A DNA stretch of 64,000 bases from Sphingomonas sp. LY29. GTDB lineage: Bacteria > Pseudomonadota > Alphaproteobacteria > Sphingomonadales > Sphingomonadaceae. The stretch's first letter is position 1, and every line of letters begins with the position of its first letter. The stretch lies in assembly GCF_035593985.1 (NCBI RefSeq), contig NZ_CP141587.1:930001-994000 (forward strand), read 5' to 3'. A program made the position numbers and the translations under genes. Below, piece after piece: positions 1 through 7,056 of this stretch. The notes beneath the pieces are model-generated. The model was not told the origin of the DNA, ran no database searches, and saw only the letters and a list, made by a program, of their open reading frames with translations.

Positions 1-623
1 CCGCGGGCGCTCCGGGCGAGACCGACGGGATCACCCTGTTCGCGGTCGAGCGTGATGCCAGCGGATTGCAGGTCGACAATGTCGCGCTTGCGGATTCGTC
101 GAAGGCGGCGCGGCTGACGTTCGAGAATGTGTCGGTCGATGCCGATGCGGTGGTGGGCGAGGTCGACGACGGCTGGACGCCGCTGTCGCGCGCGCTCCGG
201 TCGGGCCGCGCGGGTGCGGCATCGGAGCTGGTCGGGGTCGCCGCGGGGGCGTCCGACATGACGCTCGACTATCTTAAACAGCGCAAGCAGTTCGGGAAAC
301 TGATCGGCGAATATCAGGTGCTGCAGCATCGCGCCGCGCACCTGTTCGGCGAGATCGAAATCGCGCGCGCGGCAGCGCTCAAGGCGGCGCAATTGCTGGA
401 TGCGGGCGATCCGCGCGCCGACCTGTTCGTGTCGGTCGCCAAGGCCAAGGCAGGCCGGACCTCCGCGCTCGCGGTCCAGGAAGGCGTCCAGATGCACGGC
501 GGCATCGGCATGACCGACGAACATGACATCGGCCTCTACATGAAGCGCGAAGCGGTGCTGTCGGAGATGTTCGGAAGCCACCGCTTCCACGCTGCTGAAG
601 TGGCGCGGTTGAGCGGTTACTAG
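1..623 (+). CDS. Acyl-CoA dehydrogenase, C-terminal part (cut by window edge)
   Basis: The reading frame is open from base 3 with no need for an internal start, so the gene begins before the window. About 206 residues are visible. They match the end of the middle beta domain and the C-terminal four-helix domain of acyl-CoA dehydrogenases: the stretch RKQFGKLIGEYQ followed by VQMHGGIGMTDEHDIGLYMKR is typical of the FAD-binding C-terminal domain. The family oxidises acyl-CoA thioesters at the alpha-beta bond and passes electrons to ETF. Substrate chain length cannot be judged from this fragment. The stop overlaps the stop of the convergent thioesterase by four bases. Confidence 0.9.
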   Translation, partial: AGAPGETDGITLFAVERDASGLQVDNVALADSSKAARLTFENVSVDADAVVGEVDDGWTPLSRALRSGRAGAASELVGVAAGASDMTLDYLKQRKQFGKLIGEYQVLQHRAAHLFGEIEIARAAALKAAQLLDAGDPRADLFVSVAKAKAGRTSALAVQEGVQMHGGIGMTDEHDIGLYMKREAVLSEMFGSHRFHAAEVARLSGY

Positions 624-1003
624 TCGCGGTCGAGCAGAAAGGTGATCCGCGCCGAGGCGATCGGCCGGTCGCGCTCGCGCTGCCAGGCGAAGGCCTCGAC
701 ATTGGCGATACGCTTGCCCAGTCGTTCGACCACCGCTTCGGCCTGCGTGTCGCCATCGATCCCGCCGCGCATGTAGTCGACGGTGACGGTAATCGGCTTC
801 ATCGCCACGCCTTCTTCGTCGCCAAGGGCGGCGCGAAGCGCGTCGAAGGCGGTGAATTCGAGCAGGCCGGCAATCGCGCCGCCGTGGAGGAAGCCGGGCC
901 GGCCGACGACATCGTCATGGAACGGCATAACCGTGCGCAACGATCCGGACGAGGTTTCGCGGCGAAGGCGAAGCAGTTGGGCATAGGGCGGATAGTCGGT
1001 CAC
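620..1003 (-). CDS. PaaI-family acyl-CoA thioesterase (hotdog fold)
   Basis: A 127-residue protein of the normal size for a single hotdog domain. The motif GRPGFLHGGAIAGLLEFTAF (about residues 34-53) is the PaaI/4HBT signature, in which the HGG segment caps the central helix and is followed by an acidic residue. The family hydrolyses acyl- or aryl-CoA esters. It is convergent with an acyl-CoA dehydrogenase, overlapping its stop, which fits a role in acyl-CoA metabolism, but convergent genes are not co-transcribed. The natural substrate is unknown. Confidence 0.8.
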   Translation of the reverse strand: MTDYPPYAQLLRLRRETSSGSLRTVMPFHDDVVGRPGFLHGGAIAGLLEFTAFDALRAALGDEEGVAMKPITVTVDYMRGGIDGDTQAEAVVERLGKRIANVEAFAWQRERDRPIASARITFLLDRD

Positions 1004-1035
1004 CCGCCGCCCCTAGCAGGAGCGCGGGCGCCGGG

Positions 1036-1185
1036 TCACTCCTTCACTTTATACCCGCATACGATGCCCAGCGTGAACGACGCGAACAGCGCAAGCTGCA
1101 CGTCCCCGCTGGGATCGGACCAGCCGAAATAGCTTTTGCCCCACGCGATCAGCGCGACAAACATCATGGCGGCGACTGCGACCAT
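1036..1185 (-). CDS. Small membrane protein, 49 residues, unknown function
   Basis: On the minus strand an ATG at 1185 opens a 49-codon frame ending in TGA at 1036. A GGGGAC ribosome-binding sequence lies about six bases before the ATG. The translation begins MVAVAAMMFVALIAWGKSYF and ends FTLGIVCGYKVKE. It has two hydrophobic segments (residues 1-15 and 31-44) joined by a short polar loop, so a two-pass inner-membrane peptide is likely. It is divergent from purS and separated from the thioesterase by about 30 bases. I recognise no family. The good Shine-Dalgarno and the membrane pattern argue that it is real. Confidence 0.55.
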   Translation of the reverse strand: MVAVAAMMFVALIAWGKSYFGWSDPSGDVQLALFASFTLGIVCGYKVKE

Positions 1186-1324
1186 CGAAACGTCCCCAAA
1201 ACTCCCGGCCCCGCGCGGGCCCCACCCCTTGTCGCCGATACAGGGTAAAGATCGGGTAAAGCTTGCCCCGCCGCTCCCGCGGCGGCATAGGCCGCGCGGG
1301 CGTCACCAACGGAAAGGCCAAGCG

Positions 1325-1555
1325 ATGAAAGCGCGCGTGTTCGTCACCCTGAAACCGGGCGTGCTCGACCCACAGGGCAAGGCGATCCACCATGCGCTCG
1401 AGGGGCTTGGCTTCGACGGCGTCGAAGACGTCCGTGCGGGCAAGCTGATCGAGCTGGACCTGAAGGACGGCACCAGCGACGCCGACATCGAGGGCATGTG
1501 CCGCAAGCTGCTGGCCAACACGGTCATCGAGAATTTCCGGATCGAACGGCAATGA
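1325..1555 (+). CDS. purS: Phosphoribosylformylglycinamidine synthase subunit PurS
   Basis: The 76-residue product is the usual PurS size. It begins [20 protein letters not shown] and ends [12 protein letters not shown], both classic for the family. PurS bridges PurL and PurQ in the three-subunit FGAM synthase of de novo purine synthesis and helps pass ammonia from PurQ to PurL. The frame is open much further upstream, but only the ATG at 1325 gives a PurS-length protein. The stop overlaps the purQ start (ATGA), so translation is coupled. purL is not in the window. Confidence 0.95.
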   Translation: MKARVFVTLKPGVLDPQGKAIHHALEGLGFDGVEDVRAGKLIELDLKDGTSDADIEGMCRKLLANTVIENFRIERQ

Positions 1556-2217
1556 AGTCCGCGGTCCTGGTCTTTCCCGGATCGAACTGCGACCGCGACC
1601 TCGCCGTCGCCCTTCGCCAGGCGACCGGCCGCGACCCGGCGATGGTGTGGCACCGCGAGACCGAGCTTCCCGCCGATACCGACCTGGTCGCCGTTCCCGG
1701 CGGCTTTTCCTATGGCGACTACCTCCGCTCCGGCGCGATGGCGGCACGCAGCCCGATCATGCGCAGCGTCAGCGAAGCCGCGGCAAAGGGCGTGCCGGTG
1801 CTCGGCGTCTGCAACGGCTTCCAGGTGCTGACCGAAGCCGGGCTGCTGCCCGGTGCGCTGATGCGCAACGCCGGACTGCTGTTCGTCTGCCGCCCGGTCG
1901 GGCTGACGGTTGAAAGCAGCCAGTCGATCTTCACCGCCGCCTATCGCGCGGGCGAACAGATCACGATCCCGGTCGCGCATCACGACGGCAACTTCCAGGC
2001 CGATGCCGACACGCTCGACCGGATCGAGGGCGAAGGCCGCGTCGCCTTCCGCTACACCGAGAATGTCAACGGATCGGCACGGGGGATCGCGGGCATCCTC
2101 AACGACGCCGGCAACGTGCTCGGCATGATGCCGCACCCCGAACGCGCGTTCGAGAATGCGCACGGCAACACCGACGGCCGCCGCCTGTTCGAAGGACTGC
2201 TCGAAGCCGTCGCCTAA
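1552..2217 (+). CDS. purQ: Phosphoribosylformylglycinamidine synthase, glutaminase subunit PurQ
   Basis: A 221-residue class I glutamine amidotransferase. The nucleophile cysteine is C87 in GVCNGFQ, and the catalytic H195 and E197 lie in MMPHPERAF. The N-terminus, [13 protein letters not shown], is the PurQ signature. It hydrolyses glutamine and supplies ammonia to PurL in the fourth step of purine synthesis. The start codon overlaps the purS stop. Length and all three catalytic residues are normal. Confidence 0.96.
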   Translation: MKSAVLVFPGSNCDRDLAVALRQATGRDPAMVWHRETELPADTDLVAVPGGFSYGDYLRSGAMAARSPIMRSVSEAAAKGVPVLGVCNGFQVLTEAGLLPGALMRNAGLLFVCRPVGLTVESSQSIFTAAYRAGEQITIPVAHHDGNFQADADTLDRIEGEGRVAFRYTENVNGSARGIAGILNDAGNVLGMMPHPERAFENAHGNTDGRRLFEGLLEAVA

Positions 2218-2259
2218 GCCTTGCGGCGCCCGCCGCCGATAGGTAGCGCAAGGGCTCGC

Positions 2260-2336
2260 GCGCCCGTAGCTCAGCTGGATAGAGCACGTGCCTTCTAAGC
2301 ATGAGGTCGCTGGTTCGAACCCAGCCGGGCGCGCCA
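2260..2336 (+). tRNA. tRNA-Arg (anticodon TCT)
   Basis: A 77-base cloverleaf including the encoded 3' end. The acceptor arms GCGCCCG and CGGGCGC pair fully. The D arm is GCTC...GAGC, the anticodon loop CTTCTAA gives anticodon TCT (reads AGA), and the T arm is GCTGG-TTCGAAC-CCAGC. The gene ends in encoded GCCA. It lies 42 bases after purQ. The DNA just downstream differs in composition from the rest of the window (see findings). Confidence 0.95.
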
Positions 2337-2464
2337 CTCAAAGGTCCTGAAGCACAAGGATTGCTCAGCAGCCCTCAGAACTTTTCAAAGATGTTTACTA
2401 TCGCGACCAGTCCGTCGAATCCGGCAATCTGGCATTCACCTACGCTGGATGATAACAGGCCTCG

Positions 2465-2524
2465 ATGACCTTCTTGATCGCCCGCGCCCGCTATTATCGC
2501 TCCTTCACGGTGGGAAGCAGCTGA
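2465..2524 (+). CDS. Possible leader peptide of phhA (19 residues)
   Basis: A short frame reads MTFLIARARYYRSFTVGSS and stops at 2522-2524. It contains two adjacent Tyr codons (2492-2497) and two Phe codons. It lies 29 bases before a strong intrinsic terminator and 77 bases before the start of phenylalanine hydroxylase. GGTGGG at 2509-2514, at the end of the frame, could pair with the terminator's left arm CCCGCC, so a ribosome stalled at the Tyr codons would free an antiterminator. The frame is short and its ribosome-binding site is weak, so it may be chance. Confidence 0.35.
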   Translation: MTFLIARARYYRSFTVGSS

Positions 2525-2553
2525 CGCGCGTCTGATTGACAAGCAACCGCCCG

Positions 2554-2583
2554 CCCGCCCGACACCGTCCGGCGGGTTTTTTT
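2554..2583 (+). terminator. Rho-independent terminator or attenuator before phhA
   Basis: CCCGCC at 2554-2559 pairs with GGCGGG at 2571-2576 and is followed directly by seven T residues (2577-2583). It lies about 220 bases after tRNA-Arg and only 18 bases before the phhA ATG. It may therefore act as an attenuator in the phhA leader rather than as the tRNA terminator. Confidence 0.75.
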
Positions 2584-2601
2584 GTGCCTGGAGAATTTGT
2601 G

Positions 2602-3345
2602 ATGCTCGCTGAAGTCAACAATGCGGCCCGTAGCTCGCACTGGCAAAGGTTCTTGGTCGATCAGTCGTGGACGACGTTCACGCCCGACGACCACGCCGTT
2701 TGGGATGAGCTCTTCGCCCGGCAGATGCAGCTTCTTCGCGGCCGTGTCGTCAGCCCCTTCTTCGAGGGGGTCGACGAATTGGGTCTTCGTGACCCTGGTG
2801 TGCCCAACCTGTCACGCTTGAACGAGCGACTTGTCGAGCGGACTGGTTGGCGCTGCGTGTCGGTCGCGGGTCTCGTCCCCGATGAAGCGTTCTTCGCCAT
2901 GCTCGCCGCACGGCTGTTCCCGATCGGCAACTTCATTCGAAGCAGGACGCAGATGGACTATCTGAAAGAGCCCGACTGCTTCCACGACATTTTCGGTCAC
3001 GTGCCCATGCTCGCGGACCCGCGGATGGCGTCGGCGATGCGGTCGGTCGGCGAGTTTGGCCTGGAGGCAATCGCTTCCGGTGAAGGTCAGGTGGTCGCGC
3101 GTCTCTATTGGCACACCGTTGAATTCGGCCTGTGCAAGGAAGACGGCGAGCTCCGCATCCTCGGTGCCGGTCTTGCGTCAAGTTTCGGAGAGGCGCGCGC
3201 AAGTCTCGAGGATCCCTCCATCGACCGTCGACCCTTCACCTTCGAGGCGGCGACGGCTTCGCCCTATCGTCATGATGCGATGCAGCCGCTTTACTTCGTA
3301 TCCGACAGTTTCGATTCCGCCATCGCCGCATTGCATCGACGCTGA
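2602..3345 (+). CDS. phhA: Phenylalanine 4-monooxygenase
   Basis: A 247-residue member of the pterin-dependent aromatic amino acid hydroxylases, which convert phenylalanine to tyrosine. The iron facial triad is visible as H128 and H133 in CFHDIFGHVP plus E174 in YWHTVEFG. The frame is open upstream to about 2536, but that extension would run through the terminator stem. I therefore chose the ATG at 2602, which has GGAG about ten bases upstream. The protein is slightly shorter than many bacterial homologues. No pterin dehydratase (phhB) is adjacent. Base composition is lower in G+C than in most neighbours, suggesting acquisition with the following genes. Confidence 0.92.
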   Translation: MLAEVNNAARSSHWQRFLVDQSWTTFTPDDHAVWDELFARQMQLLRGRVVSPFFEGVDELGLRDPGVPNLSRLNERLVERTGWRCVSVAGLVPDEAFFAMLAARLFPIGNFIRSRTQMDYLKEPDCFHDIFGHVPMLADPRMASAMRSVGEFGLEAIASGEGQVVARLYWHTVEFGLCKEDGELRILGAGLASSFGEARASLEDPSIDRRPFTFEAATASPYRHDAMQPLYFVSDSFDSAIAALHRR

Positions 3346-3439
3346 TTTGCGTCGCGGTCTGCAGCGCGCAGCTTCGGGCCGCGGCGATCCTTCCGCGCCA
3401 GGTCCGAGCATCGCGCGGAACCTGCACGCCCGCGGCCTG

Positions 3440-3799
3440 GTGGCGGGCCATGCGCCTCTCCACGAACCTGGACATGCAGTAACGCAGCTGTGGATCCAAG
3501 GTCCCGACGGGGACGGACCATTACAGACAATCCGGCAGATCGATCTCAATGCGACCGATGGCCGATGGACTTGGGCTGAAACTGGTGACGCCTTGCCGTT
3601 CGAAGAGATCGAGAAATACAAGTTGCCGCGCAAGCGCGACCGATTCACTAGGTCGATGCTATTTCGCTACCTGATAGCGCTCGGCATTCGGCTCGACGCG
3701 TTGGCAAAAGCGGATGCAATTCTACTCCAATTGATTGATGTGGCCGATTGGCCAATCCAAGAGGAGGGCTGGGAGGTAGGGAGCGCGCTGCTTCGTTGA
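3440..3799 (+). CDS. Hypothetical protein, possibly a truncated gene
   Basis: The frame is open from within phhA to 3799, but only the distal part looks protein-like, with segments such as QTIRQIDLNATDGRWTWAET and FEEIEKYKLPRKRDRFTRSM. There is no ATG after phhA. A GTG at 3440 would give 119 residues, with no clear ribosome-binding site. The 3' half has balanced, soluble composition (W, Y, K, E rich), unlike the shadow frames around it. It may be a 5'-truncated remnant or a real short gene with an unusual start. The rest of the 3346-3853 gap holds nothing else I can name. Confidence 0.4.
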   Translation: MAGHAPLHEPGHAVTQLWIQGPDGDGPLQTIRQIDLNATDGRWTWAETGDALPFEEIEKYKLPRKRDRFTRSMLFRYLIALGIRLDALAKADAILLQLIDVADWPIQEEGWEVGSALLR

Positions 3800-3853
3800 T
3801 TCTTTCCGCTCGGTCACCGGCGGCGGAGCAGGGGATCGTGACTATCCGCTATC

Positions 3854-4849
3854 ATGGCCCCACACGCACATGACTTCGCGCTTGAAGCTGATACATTGCT
3901 CTCGATGGCAACCGGATCAACTTTCACTTGGTTGGATGTATGTCCGAAGCCGGATCGCAGATCGCTCGTCATATATGCGCTTGTGCTAGCGTTGCTTCCG
4001 ATCACGTGGGCGGCGCTGCGACTTGGGGGCCTTCGCTTTGAGTCCTGGAATTGGTTTCTCGTCGGACTTGCCGGCGTTTTCGTTTTCTCTGGAATGATGC
4101 TCAGGCGAGCAGGCCGCGATCGGACCTCGGCAGCGTTAGAAACGATGGCACTTTTGGCGGCCCAAGGCACCGCCGTCATGATCCTGCAGTATCCTCTGAT
4201 CGCTTTCGGCTTTCCCTTAGCTGACGGTGCTTTGCTGAACGCTGACCGCATGCTGGGGTTCGATTTCGCGGCCTTCGTAGCGCCCTTTAAGGACGCGCGT
4301 CTGTGGGAGATCGTGTCGTTCGGATATTACTCGATGACCTGGCAGGCGCCACTCGTACTGATCGTTATGTGCGCAGCCAATTACATCGATCGGGCCTGGC
4401 ACCTGGTAACCGCCGCCATGATCGGCCTTTGCATTTCCGCGATTGGATTGATGCTTTTTCCGGCCGACGGATCTTTCGTCCTGTGCGGAGTTAGGCCGGA
4501 GGGGCTTCCTATTGTAGGTCGTGCATGCGATTACTCGGCCCTGATACGCGGGTTCCACGCCGGCGAACTGACGGTGATCGACCGCAGCATGCAACTCGGC
4601 ATGATCTCGATGCCAAGTTTCCACACGACTGCAGCGATCCTTTTCGTTTGGGGTTTGTGGCCCATTCGATTGCTTCGCGCGCCGTCGATCTTACTGAATG
4701 CATTGATGATCATCGGCACGATCGTGATCGGTTCGCATTACCTCGTCGACACCTTGGCGGGAGCGGCAAACGCCGCAGCCAGCATTTTAGCTGCGAATAA
4801 ACTTGCCCCCCGGAACGGTGAAAGCTGGTGCGATCCGCTTCAGGCTTGA
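3854..4849 (+). CDS. PAP2-superfamily integral membrane phosphatase/transferase
   Basis: A 331-residue polytopic protein with about six hydrophobic segments after residue 36. The PAP2 catalytic pattern is present: H257 in SMPSFHTTAAI and H295 with D299 in GSHYLVDTLAG. This spacing resembles the AUR1/inositol-phosphorylceramide-synthase-like branch of PAP2, whose members act on lipid phosphates or transfer phospho-head groups at the membrane. A role in lipid remodelling is therefore plausible but unproven. Two sampled sequence lines inside the gene contain about 53% and 58% G+C, against 70-80% in sampled flanking lines, so recent acquisition is possible. It is not obviously operonic with either neighbour. 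Confidence 0.75.
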   Translation: MAPHAHDFALEADTLLSMATGSTFTWLDVCPKPDRRSLVIYALVLALLPITWAALRLGGLRFESWNWFLVGLAGVFVFSGMMLRRAGRDRTSAALETMALLAAQGTAVMILQYPLIAFGFPLADGALLNADRMLGFDFAAFVAPFKDARLWEIVSFGYYSMTWQAPLVLIVMCAANYIDRAWHLVTAAMIGLCISAIGLMLFPADGSFVLCGVRPEGLPIVGRACDYSALIRGFHAGELTVIDRSMQLGMISMPSFHTTAAILFVWGLWPIRLLRAPSILLNALMIIGTIVIGSHYLVDTLAGAANAAASILAANKLAPRNGESWCDPLQA

Positions 4850-4990
4850 GCCGCTGCCGTGGATGGTCGCGGGCGGCGGGCGTGGTGCGGAGTCATGGTT
4901 CCTGTCCACCTTTCGTTTGCGGCGAGACGGTCAATGACCAGTGGGAGGTGCAGTGTCGCCACACGTGGTAGATTCTAGCGTAAACCCCTT

Positions 4991-5821
4991 CTAGCTGCCC
5001 AACCAATCGGCACTGAGGTCGCCACGATGTCCTTCGGGGGCCAGCGCGGCGCGGAGGGCTTCGAGCAGGTCCGGGAGGATTTGCGTGAAAGCGTAGGGGG
5101 GATTGACGACGAAGAGACCCGCGCCGTTGTAGATGCCGGGCTGTTCGGCGTCGAACAGCCAATGCTCGATCGTCAGGAACTTCGGGATGCCGAGCCGGCG
5201 CATCTCCTGTTTCCATCGCACATGCGTGGCGCGGTCCTTCAGCGGGTACCAGATCAGCGTGACGCCATGCGCCCATTTGCGGGTCGCCGCGGCAAGCGTC
5301 GCCGTGATCCGATCGCGCTCGTCCGTTTGTTCGTAAGGCGGGTCGACGACCACGACGCCGCGCGGTGTTCGCGTCGGCAGCATCGCCAGCCATAATTCAT
5401 AAGCGTCGCGCTGATGCACGGCGGCGGGCGTACCCCGCATGGCGGCGCGCAGGGCCATCACGTCCTGAACATGCTTTTCATTGAGGATCAGCACGTCCTG
5501 CGGCCGCAACAGCTGTGCCATGATGTGGGGCGAGCCAGGATACAGACGCCTATCGGGCGTCGAGTTCACGGCCCGGACGGCGGCACGATAATCATCCAGC
5601 AGCGGGTTGCGGTCGGCAAAGGCGCGGACCACTCCCTGCGACGCCTCGCCGGTGCGCTGGGCCGTGTCGTCATCAAGGTCGTACAATCCGCAACCGGCGT
5701 GCGTATCGATCATTGTCAGCGCACTCGGCTTTTGCTGCAAGGCGCGGACGAGCTCGATCAGCAAGCAATGCTTGACGACATCGGCGCTGTTCCCAGCGTG
5801 GAAGGAATGACGGTAGTTCAT
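4991..5821 (-). CDS. rlmJ: 23S rRNA (adenine-2030-N6)-methyltransferase RlmJ
   Basis: A 276-residue protein beginning MNYRHSFHAGNSADVVKHC, the RlmJ family signature. Other typical features are IDTHAGCGLYDL (SAM-binding region, about residues 38-49) and the N6-adenine methyltransferase motif DPPYE at D160-E164. RlmJ methylates A2030 of 23S rRNA with S-adenosylmethionine. Length is normal. It is transcribed in the same direction as the rluE gene upstream, 49 bases apart, so two rRNA-modification genes may share a transcript. Confidence 0.93.
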   Translation of the reverse strand: MNYRHSFHAGNSADVVKHCLLIELVRALQQKPSALTMIDTHAGCGLYDLDDDTAQRTGEASQGVVRAFADRNPLLDDYRAAVRAVNSTPDRRLYPGSPHIMAQLLRPQDVLILNEKHVQDVMALRAAMRGTPAAVHQRDAYELWLAMLPTRTPRGVVVVDPPYEQTDERDRITATLAAATRKWAHGVTLIWYPLKDRATHVRWKQEMRRLGIPKFLTIEHWLFDAEQPGIYNGAGLFVVNPPYAFTQILPDLLEALRAALAPEGHRGDLSADWLGS

Positions 5822-5836
5822 CGGCGTTCAGACTTT

Positions 5837-5862
5837 GCCGATCCGCCTATAGAAGGATCGGC
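5837..5862. repeat. Inverted repeat between rluE and rlmJ
   Basis: GCCGATCC (5837-5844) and GGATCGGC (5855-5862) form a perfect 8-bp stem with a 10-base loop. It lies after the rluE stop in minus-strand sense and 15 bases before the rlmJ start. There is no T-run on either side, so it may be an mRNA processing or weak termination hairpin rather than a canonical terminator. Confidence 0.35.
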
Positions 5863-5870
5863 GATCCAGC

Positions 5871-6419
5871 CTAGACTATGATTTCCCGAAATTGACCCGG
5901 CTCCAGAGTGCCGATGGACCAATCGCCAACCGACCATCGCACCAGCCTGAGCGTGGGCAAGCCGACCGCCGCCGTCATTCGACGGACCTGGCGGTTTCTT
6001 CCCTCGCGGATGGTGATCTTAAGCCAGTTATCGGGGATCGACCGGCGTTGGCGGATCGGCGGGTCGCGCGGCCACAAGGACGGTTCGTCGATACGCGCGA
6101 TATCGGCCGGCAGGGTCATGCCGTCCTTGAGTTGGACGCCCATGCGCAAGCGTTCCAGTTCCACTTCCTGCGGGTCGCCTTCGACCTGTACCAGGTACGA
6201 CTTCGGCAGTTTGAACCGCGGGTCCGCGATTTGCGCCTGAAGCCGTCCGTCGTCGCACAGCAGCAAAAGCCCCTCACTGTCCCGATCGAGCCGTCCGGCA
6301 GGGTAAACGCCCTTGACGGAAATATAGTCCGACAAGGTCGAGCGGGCGGTCGGCGAACCACGGTCGGTAAACTGCGACAGGACCCCGAACGGTTTGTTGA
6401 ACAGGAGCAGCCGGGCCAT
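5871..6419 (-). CDS. rluE: 23S rRNA pseudouridine synthase, RluE type
   Basis: A 182-residue RsuA/RluB/E/F-family enzyme from the ATG at 6419. [16 protein letters not shown] opens the catalytic domain. [18 protein letters not shown] holds the catalytic aspartate (D45), and [19 protein letters not shown] closes it. The pattern [12 protein letters not shown]...[14 protein letters not shown] closely resembles E. coli RluE (pseudouridine 2457 of 23S rRNA). In-frame ATGs at 6449 and 6470 would add 10-17 residues of unknown value, and the homologous part begins at 6419. No N-terminal S4 domain is present, as in RluE. Confidence 0.88.
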   Translation of the reverse strand: MARLLLFNKPFGVLSQFTDRGSPTARSTLSDYISVKGVYPAGRLDRDSEGLLLLCDDGRLQAQIADPRFKLPKSYLVQVEGDPQEVELERLRMGVQLKDGMTLPADIARIDEPSLWPRDPPIRQRRSIPDNWLKITIREGRNRQVRRMTAAVGLPTLRLVRWSVGDWSIGTLEPGQFREIIV

Positions 6420-6540
6420 CGCGCGTGCATATCGCTCGATCACCGCCATGTCTCCAGCATCGTGCTGCACGGACTTACATGCGACTTTAGCGGTCGAAAT
6501 TTACGCGCCGCGCCATGGGTATTGGCGCGCCACACCCCAT

Positions 6541-7056
6541 ATGGCGGGCATGACTTTCTCCCCCTGGCCCGAGCCCGATCGCGTCGCCCCCGGACAGCGA
6601 AGTGTGTGGCACTTCCCCCGCCCCGCGGTTGCAGAACCTTGCGACGCGCGTGTCCGCATAGAGCATCGCGGGCAGGTCGTCGCCGACACCCGCGCCAGTG
6701 TCGTCACGCTCGAAACCAGCCATCCGCTCAGCTACTACATCCCACCCCACGACATCGCGCCGGGCGTCCTTCGACAGGCGGATGGATCGTCCTTCTGCGA
6801 GTGGAAGGGAACGGCACTCTATTGGGATGTCGTGTTCGGCGACCTCGTCTTGCCGCGCGTCGGCTGGAGCTATCCCTACCCGACCCGCGCCTTTGCCAGC
6901 CTGCGCGATTATGTCGCTTTCTATGCCGGCCCATTCGATCGCTGCACCGTCGATGATATGCCCGTCACGCCGCAGCCGGGCCATTTCTACGGCGGGTGGA
7001 TCACGCCCGACCTTGCCGGTCCGTTCAAGGGCATTGCCGGAAGCATGGGCTGGTGA
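6541..7056 (+). CDS. DUF427-domain protein
   Basis: A 171-residue protein with nearly the whole DUF427 pattern: RSVWHFPRP, VVADTRASVVTLETSHP, YYIPPHDI, SFCEWKGTA and PQPGHFYGGWITPDLAGPFK. The biochemical role of the family is not established. The frame is open further upstream, but similarity starts near SPWPEPDRV, so the start is at 6541 or at the ATG at 6550. The stop overlaps the GTG start of the ABC1 kinase gene (GTGA), so the two are co-translated. Confidence 0.85.
   Translation: MAGMTFSPWPEPDRVAPGQRSVWHFPRPAVAEPCDARVRIEHRGQVVADTRASVVTLETSHPLSYYIPPHDIAPGVLRQADGSSFCEWKGTALYWDVVFGDLVLPRVGWSYPYPTRAFASLRDYVAFYAGPFDRCTVDDMPVTPQPGHFYGGWITPDLAGPFKGIAGSMGW

Noticed and set aside
2494..2694. 66-codon minus-strand frame across the phhA leader
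   Set aside because: It overlaps the terminator and the phhA start, with no ribosome-binding site or family similarity.
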